A stretch of 64,000 bases of DNA, taken from NCBI RefSeq assembly GCF_029543155.1, contig NZ_JARQXA010000003.1, positions 124,001 to 188,000 of the forward strand, in the 5' to 3' direction. Source of the stretch: Sphingomonas sp. HITSZ_GF. GTDB lineage: Bacteria > Pseudomonadota > Alphaproteobacteria > Sphingomonadales > Sphingomonadaceae. Of the stretch, positions 59,874 to 64,000 are shown one piece after another. The notes beneath the pieces were generated by a model, which was not told where the DNA came from, did not search any database, and worked only from the letters and a program-made list of their open reading frames with translations. Each line of letters begins with the position of its first letter. Within the stretch, counting starts at the first letter, position 1. The position numbers and the translations under genes were made by a program.

Positions 59874-61667
59874 CTACTCCTCCCCCATCCGCAGCGCCGC
59901 GATGAACGCCTCCTGCGGGATGCTGACCGAGCCGTACTCGCGCATCTTCGCCTTGCCCTTCTTCTGCTTCTCCAGAAGCTTGCGCTTGCGCGTGGCGTCG
60001 CCGCCATAGCATTTGGCGGTCACGTCCTTGCGCATCGCGCTGATCGTCTCACGGGCGATCACCTTGCCGCCGATCGCCGCCTGGATCGGGATCTTGAACA
60101 GGTGCCTCGGGATGAGTTCCTTCAGCCGCTCGACCATGCCGCGGCCGCGCACTTCGGCGGTCGAGCGGTGGACGATCATGCTGAGCGCGTCGACCGGCTC
60201 CTCGTTGACCAGGATGCCCATCTTGACCAGGTCGCCTTCCCGGTAACCGATCTGCTCATAGTCGAAGCTGGCATAGCCCTTGGACAGCGACTTGAGCCGG
60301 TCGTAGAAATCGAACACGACCTCGTTGAGCGGCAGCTCATAGGTCGCCTGCGCGCGGCCGCCGACATAGGTGAGGTTCTTCTGGATGCCGCGCCGGTCCT
60401 GGCACAGCTTTAGCACCGAGCCGAGATACTCGTCCGGCACATAGATCACCGCCTGGATCCAGGGCTCGGCGATGCTCTCGATCTTGTTCGGATCGGGCAT
60501 GTCGGCCGGATTGTGCAGCTCGATATGCCCGCCGCCATGCGTCAGCTCGATCTGATAGACCACCGAGGGCGCGGTGGTGATCAGGTCGAGATCATATTCG
60601 CGCATCAGCCGCTCCTGGATGATCTCCAGGTGGAGCAGGCCGAGGAAGCCGCAGCGGAAGCCGAAGCCCAGCGCCGCCGAGGTCTCCATCTCGAACGAGA
60701 AGCTGGCGTCGTTGAGCCGCAGCTTCGAGATGCTCTCGCGCAGCTTCTCGAAGTCGTTGGCGTCGACCGGGAACAGGCCGCAGAACACCACCGACTGGAC
60801 TTCCTTGAAGCCCGGCAGCGGCTCGAGCGCGGGCCGCTTGGCGTCGGTCAGCGTGTCGCCGACGCGGGCCTGGGCGACTTCCTTGATCTGCGCGGTGATG
60901 AAGCCGATCTCGCCCGGTCCCAGATCGGGCAGCTGCTCGATCTTGGGGGTGAAGGCGCCGACGCGGTCGACCAGATGGGTCGTGCCGGCGGCCATGAACT
61001 TGATCTGCTGGCCCTTCTTGATCGTGCCGTCGATCACGCGGACCAGGATGACGACGCCGAGATAGGGGTCGTACCAGCTGTCGACCAGCATTGCCTTGAG
61101 CGGCGCGTCGACATCGCCCTTGGGCGCCGGGATGCGCTCGACCACGGCATCGAGGATCTCCTCGATGCCGATGCCCGACTTGGCGCTGGCGAGCACCGCG
61201 TTCGAGGCGTCGATGCCGATGATCTCCTCGATCTCGTTCTTCACCTTTTCGGGCTCGGCCGAGGGTAGGTCGATCTTGTTGATGACCGGGATGATCTCGT
61301 GGTCGTGCTCGATCGACTGATAGACATTGGCGAGGGTCTGGGCCTCGACGCCTTGCGCCGCGTCGACCACCAGCAGCGCGCCTTCGCAGGCGGCCAGGCT
61401 GCGGCTCACCTCATAGGCGAAGTCGACATGCCCCGGCGTGTCCATCAGGTTGAGGATATGGCCCTTCCACTCCAGGCGCACGGTCTGCGCCTTGATGGTG
61501 ATGCCGCGCTCCTTCTCGATGTCCATGTTGTCGAGCACCTGCGCGCTCATCTCGCGGTCGGAGAGCCCGCCGGTGCGCTGGATCAACCGGTCGGCCAGCG
61601 TGGACTTGCCGTGATCGATATGCGCGATGATCGAGAAATTGCGGATCTTGGAAAGTTCGGTCGCCAT
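59874..61667 (-). CDS. lepA: Elongation factor 4 (LepA)
   Basis: A 597-residue translational GTPase that promotes back-translocation or early ribosome assembly. G1 (AHIDHGKST), the switch-I region and DTPGHVDF (G3), NKID (G4) and the SAKSG (G5) motif are all present in the N-terminal domain. The unique LepA C-terminal domain ends [26 protein letters not shown]. Length matches the family, and the start at 61667 gives [20 protein letters not shown]. It is divergent from a CsgG-like gene and convergent with the J-like gene. Confidence 0.98.
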   Translation of the reverse strand: MATELSKIRNFSIIAHIDHGKSTLADRLIQRTGGLSDREMSAQVLDNMDIEKERGITIKAQTVRLEWKGHILNLMDTPGHVDFAYEVSRSLAACEGALLVVDAAQGVEAQTLANVYQSIEHDHEIIPVINKIDLPSAEPEKVKNEIEEIIGIDASNAVLASAKSGIGIEEILDAVVERIPAPKGDVDAPLKAMLVDSWYDPYLGVVILVRVIDGTIKKGQQIKFMAAGTTHLVDRVGAFTPKIEQLPDLGPGEIGFITAQIKEVAQARVGDTLTDAKRPALEPLPGFKEVQSVVFCGLFPVDANDFEKLRESISKLRLNDASFSFEMETSAALGFGFRCGFLGLLHLEIIQERLMREYDLDLITTAPSVVYQIELTHGGGHIELHNPADMPDPNKIESIAEPWIQAVIYVPDEYLGSVLKLCQDRRGIQKNLTYVGGRAQATYELPLNEVVFDFYDRLKSLSKGYASFDYEQIGYREGDLVKMGILVNEEPVDALSMIVHRSTAEVRGRGMVERLKELIPRHLFKIPIQAAIGGKVIARETISAMRKDVTAKCYGGDATRKRKLLEKQKKGKAKMREYGSVSIPQEAFIAALRMGEE

Positions 61668-61796
61668 AATCCGCGCGCGTTAGCAGCTTGCACGCGAAAG
61701 CCAAAGCACTCGCGGCATCGCTATTGCGACTTCTGCAATTTCTCCGAAACGCTTTTGAAGCTATCCGGAAAACGGGTTCAGAAGGATGGAGATATC

Positions 61797-62777
61797 ATGA
61801 CCTCCAAATATGCGTCGATCATCAGGATTCTCATGGCCTCTGCCGCGCTGCTCGGCGCGGGACAGGCCTATGCCCAGAAGGGCGCCAAGCCCAGCAAGGG
61901 GCAGAAGATGCAGGAAGCCGCCGTCAACGACGTGCCGCACTGCTCGCGCAAGCTCGGCACGCTTTCCATCGTCGATGGCGACGATCCCAGCGGCTGGACC
62001 CAGTATCAGCTCGCACCGCCCGCCAAGCTGCTGCGTGTGCTCGTCCAGCGCTCGGGCTGCTTCAACATCGTCGATCGCGGCACCGGCCTGCAGGCGGCAT
62101 CGCGCGAGCGGGCGATCGGCGGCAATCTGGGGCTGCAGCGCGGCTCGAACGTCGGCCAGGGCCAGATCAAGGCGGCCGACTATGTCCTCGTCGCCGAAGT
62201 GCAGGGTGCCAATAGCAATTCGGGCGGCAGCGGCGTGGGCGGTCTGGTCGGTGGCCTGATCGGCGGCCGCACGGGCGCGGCGATCGGCGGCGGCATCAAG
62301 TCGCGCAAGCTCGAGGCGAACACCGTGCTCTCGCTCACCAATGTCCGCACCACCGAGACGATCTCGGTGCAGGACGGCTATGCCGCGAAGAACGACATCT
62401 CGTTCGGCGCTGGCGGCGGCCTGGGCTTCTTCGGCGGCGCGGTGGGCGCGGTCGGCGGCGGATACGAGAACACCGATATCGGCCGGATCGTGACGCTGGC
62501 CTTCATCCAGGCCTATGCGAAGATGGTCGACGAACTGGGCCTGGTCCGGCCGGGCGACGCCGGCACCGCGCAGGCGGCACCGGCCAAGACCTTCACCGCA
62601 CAGGGCCCGGTCGCAATGCGCACCGCCCCCGCTGCTACCGGCAAGATCATCCGCACGCTGCCGATGGGCTCGATCGTCTATCCGACGGGCAACAAGAACG
62701 GCCTGTGGTGGGAAGTTGCCGACGAGAACGACAATGTCGGCTGGGTGCTGAACACCAAGCTGGCGCCGTCGAACTAG
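61797..62777 (+). CDS. CsgG/LpoB-like secreted protein with C-terminal SH3 domain
   Basis: A 326-residue exported protein (signal peptide AALLGAGQAYAQ). The core resembles the CsgG/HfaB/LpoB group: LGTLSIVDGD, LLRVLVQRSGCFNIVDRGTGLQAASRERAI, then AADYVLVAEVQGAN. A Gly-rich segment (GVGGLVGGLIGGRTGAAIGGG, about 143-163) follows. The last 70 residues read as a bacterial SH3 domain (VAMRTAPAATGKIIRTLPMGSIVYPTGNKNGLWWEV). There is no lipobox, so it is periplasmic rather than an outer-membrane lipoprotein pore. The start is the ATG at 61797 with GGATGGAGA upstream; the longer frame to 61299 overlaps lepA and is a shadow. Confidence 0.75.
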   Translation: MTSKYASIIRILMASAALLGAGQAYAQKGAKPSKGQKMQEAAVNDVPHCSRKLGTLSIVDGDDPSGWTQYQLAPPAKLLRVLVQRSGCFNIVDRGTGLQAASRERAIGGNLGLQRGSNVGQGQIKAADYVLVAEVQGANSNSGGSGVGGLVGGLIGGRTGAAIGGGIKSRKLEANTVLSLTNVRTTETISVQDGYAAKNDISFGAGGGLGFFGGAVGAVGGGYENTDIGRIVTLAFIQAYAKMVDELGLVRPGDAGTAQAAPAKTFTAQGPVAMRTAPAATGKIIRTLPMGSIVYPTGNKNGLWWEVADENDNVGWVLNTKLAPSN

Positions 62778-62797
62778 GACGCCGCCAGACGGACACG

Positions 62798-62833
62798 AAA
62801 AAGGGCGGGCGCCAGCGGCGTCCGCCCTTTTTT
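62798..62833. terminator. Bidirectional terminator
   Basis: AAGGGCGG-GCGC and GCGT-CCGCCCTTTTTT form a stem with one G-U pair and run of six T on the plus strand and an A-run on the other side. It separates the CsgG-like gene from the convergent kinase gene. Confidence 0.9.
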
Positions 62834-62856
62834 CATGCCCCGGGATGGAGATCGCG

Positions 62857-63378
62857 TCAGTCCGCCTGCACGGCCTCGATCGCAGCAACGGCATTGGCGA
62901 AGCGCGCCTCGCCATCGCCCGAGACGAGCGCCCAGCGCACCCCGCGGCGCTCGAGCTCCGCGCGGGAGAGATCGAAGAATTTCTGGCGCAGCTCCTGCGT
63001 GCCGAACATGCGGGTGCCGTCGGCGCGCCAGGGCATGTTGATGTCGAACAGCAGGTAGAAATCGGCAACGCCCTGCCATTCGTCGAACCAGGGATCGCGA
63101 TAGCCGAACAGCATGTCGGCCCAGACCGCGGTCATCAGCGGATCGGTATCGAGGATCAGCGGCTTCATCCCCGCGGCGAGCAGCGTGCGGGTGCCGGCAT
63201 CATGCGTCTTGGCGATCTCGAGCAGGTCGCGCATCGTGAAGTCGATGCCGCGCGCCTCGGCATATTCGCGGCCATATTCGTCGACCACCTCGCCACCGAG
63301 ATAGTCGGCGAGTCGCGGTGCCAGCGTCGACTTGCCGGTGCTTTCGGGGCCGTGGAGGCAGATGGTGCGAAGCTTCAT
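62857..63378 (-). CDS. Nicotinamide riboside kinase (NadR-like AAA ATPase)
   Basis: A 173-residue P-loop kinase. Walker A GPESTGKST is near residue 10, with VVDEYGREYAEARG and ILDTDPLMTAVWADMLFG following, the signature of the RNK domain of NadR. It covers only that domain; the helix-turn-helix and NMN adenylyltransferase parts of E. coli NadR are missing. It should phosphorylate nicotinamide riboside to NMN. The start is the ATG at 63378, overlapping the pnuC stop as ATGA; the transporter supplies the substrate. A terminator lies between this gene and the CsgG-like gene. Confidence 0.85.
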   Translation of the reverse strand: MKLRTICLHGPESTGKSTLAPRLADYLGGEVVDEYGREYAEARGIDFTMRDLLEIAKTHDAGTRTLLAAGMKPLILDTDPLMTAVWADMLFGYRDPWFDEWQGVADFYLLFDINMPWRADGTRMFGTQELRQKFFDLSRAELERRGVRWALVSGDGEARFANAVAAIEAVQAD

Positions 63379-63935
63379 GCGCTCTTCTTGATCCAGTCGA
63401 TAAGTCCCCGGCCCGCAAGGACCAGAAGAATCATATAGAGGATCGCCGTAGGCCACAGATCCTTTACGGCGAACAAAGGAACGGCGAGCAGATCAGCCGC
63501 GATCCACAACACCCAGCTTTCCCATTTTCGGCGCGATTGCAGGATTTGCGCTGCGATGCTGACGATCGCGACGCTGCCGTCCCACCACGGATAGGCGGCA
63601 TCGGTCTGGCTGTGCATCAGCCAGCCCCAGCCGGCCGCGGCGACCGCGACCCCCGCCAGCCAGGCCAGGCGCTGCCGGTCGCTCAGCCGCTCGACCCGAA
63701 CCTCGCCCGTCTCGGCGCGCGAGCGCGACCAGTTCCACCAGCCGTAGAGATTGACCGCGAGGAAGAAGAGCTGGAGCAGCGCGTCGCTGTAGAGCTTCTC
63801 GCCCAGGAACAGCCAGCCATAGAGCGAGACCGCCACCAGCGCGAACGGGTAGTTCCACATGCTTCGGCGGACGACGAGCGCCACGTTCACGAGCACAAGG
63901 GCGGCGGCAACATACTCGATCGGGCTCACCGGCAC
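63375..63935 (-). CDS. pnuC: Nicotinamide riboside transporter PnuC
   Basis: A 186-residue, six- or seven-helix transporter of the PnuC (SWEET-like fold) family, carrying nicotinamide riboside into the cell, where the adjacent kinase traps it as NMN. WNYPFALVAVSLYGWLFLGEKLYSDALLQLFFLAVNLYGWWNW contains the family's W-rich helices, and KWESWVLWIAADLLAVPLFAVKDLWPTA is the second half-repeat. The start is the GTG at 63935; a second GTG two codons later is possible. The stop overlaps the kinase start, so the two are one transcript. Upstream the window ends. Confidence 0.92.
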   Translation of the reverse strand: MPVSPIEYVAAALVLVNVALVVRRSMWNYPFALVAVSLYGWLFLGEKLYSDALLQLFFLAVNLYGWWNWSRSRAETGEVRVERLSDRQRLAWLAGVAVAAAGWGWLMHSQTDAAYPWWDGSVAIVSIAAQILQSRRKWESWVLWIAADLLAVPLFAVKDLWPTAILYMILLVLAGRGLIDWIKKSA

Positions 63936-64000
63936 GGCCTAGCAACAATTCGCGGTTTCCGTCGAGAGGGTTGCCCTTCCCTCTTCGCGCGCTAGGCTGG

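Noticed and set aside
63936-64000. Riboswitch or NAD-related leader before pnuC
   Set aside because: Only 65 bases are visible. There is a short GAGAGGG/CCCTCT hairpin but nothing that matches a known riboswitch core.

Overview
The window looks like chromosomal DNA of a sphingomonad (Alphaproteobacteria, Sphingomonadales). It is GC-rich throughout and carries a UrcA-family protein, a large TonB-dependent receptor with a carboxypeptidase-regulatory-like front domain, a quinol oxidase (cyoABCD), many short secreted proteins, and the alphaproteobacterial versions of rpoB and rpoC. The genus is inference; there is no rRNA or tRNA gene to check it. I saw no CRISPR array, insertion sequence, integrase or prophage block.

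The backbone is the classic secE-nusG-rplKA-rplJL-rpoBC cluster, but it is spread over about 40 kb. secE-nusG lie at 2.1-2.9 kb, rplK-rplA at 10.4-11.6 kb, rplJ-rplL at 18.9-19.9 kb and rpoB-rpoC at 33.4-42.0 kb. The rplKA, rplJL and rpoBC blocks end in strong intrinsic terminators, and nusG is followed by a weaker one. The secE, rplJ and rpoB blocks have recognisable sigma-70-type promoters of their own. rplJL keeps an L10-type leader. rpoB has a private leader containing a terminator-like hairpin.

The spaces between these blocks hold other genes. 3-10 kb: a spermidine-synthase-like protein, a secreted lectin-fold protein, an MHS-type transporter and cyoABCD behind an FNR/FixK-like box. 11.6-18.6 kb: UrcA, a DUF4242/GlxA-type regulator pair divergent from an AraC regulator, a four-gene operon with a membrane-tethered LuxR-type protein, and a secreted TPR/peptidase-MA-like protein. 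19.9-33.1 kb: a proline-rich membrane protein, an SGNH acyltransferase, a paired M16 peptidase operon, two tandem TonB-C-like secreted proteins, an alpha-amino-acid ester hydrolase, a second proline-rich membrane protein, and an orphan contractile-tail sheath gene.

After rpoC come a 581-residue protein of unknown function behind an AT-rich gap, a paralogue of the TPR/MA-like protein, a coiled-coil/barrel-like secreted protein with a small partner, and the TonB-dependent receptor. A DUF1993/ketopantoate-reductase-like/GGDEF run follows, then phytase-modABC, an HscC-type Hsp70 translationally coupled to a membrane J-like protein without an HPD motif, lepA, a CsgG-like/SH3 secreted protein, and a nicotinamide riboside kinase plus PnuC pair at the right edge.

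The least explained items are the solitary tail sheath, the 581-residue protein, the two pairs of secreted or membrane paralogues spread through the window, and the coupled Hsp70/HPD-less J pair.
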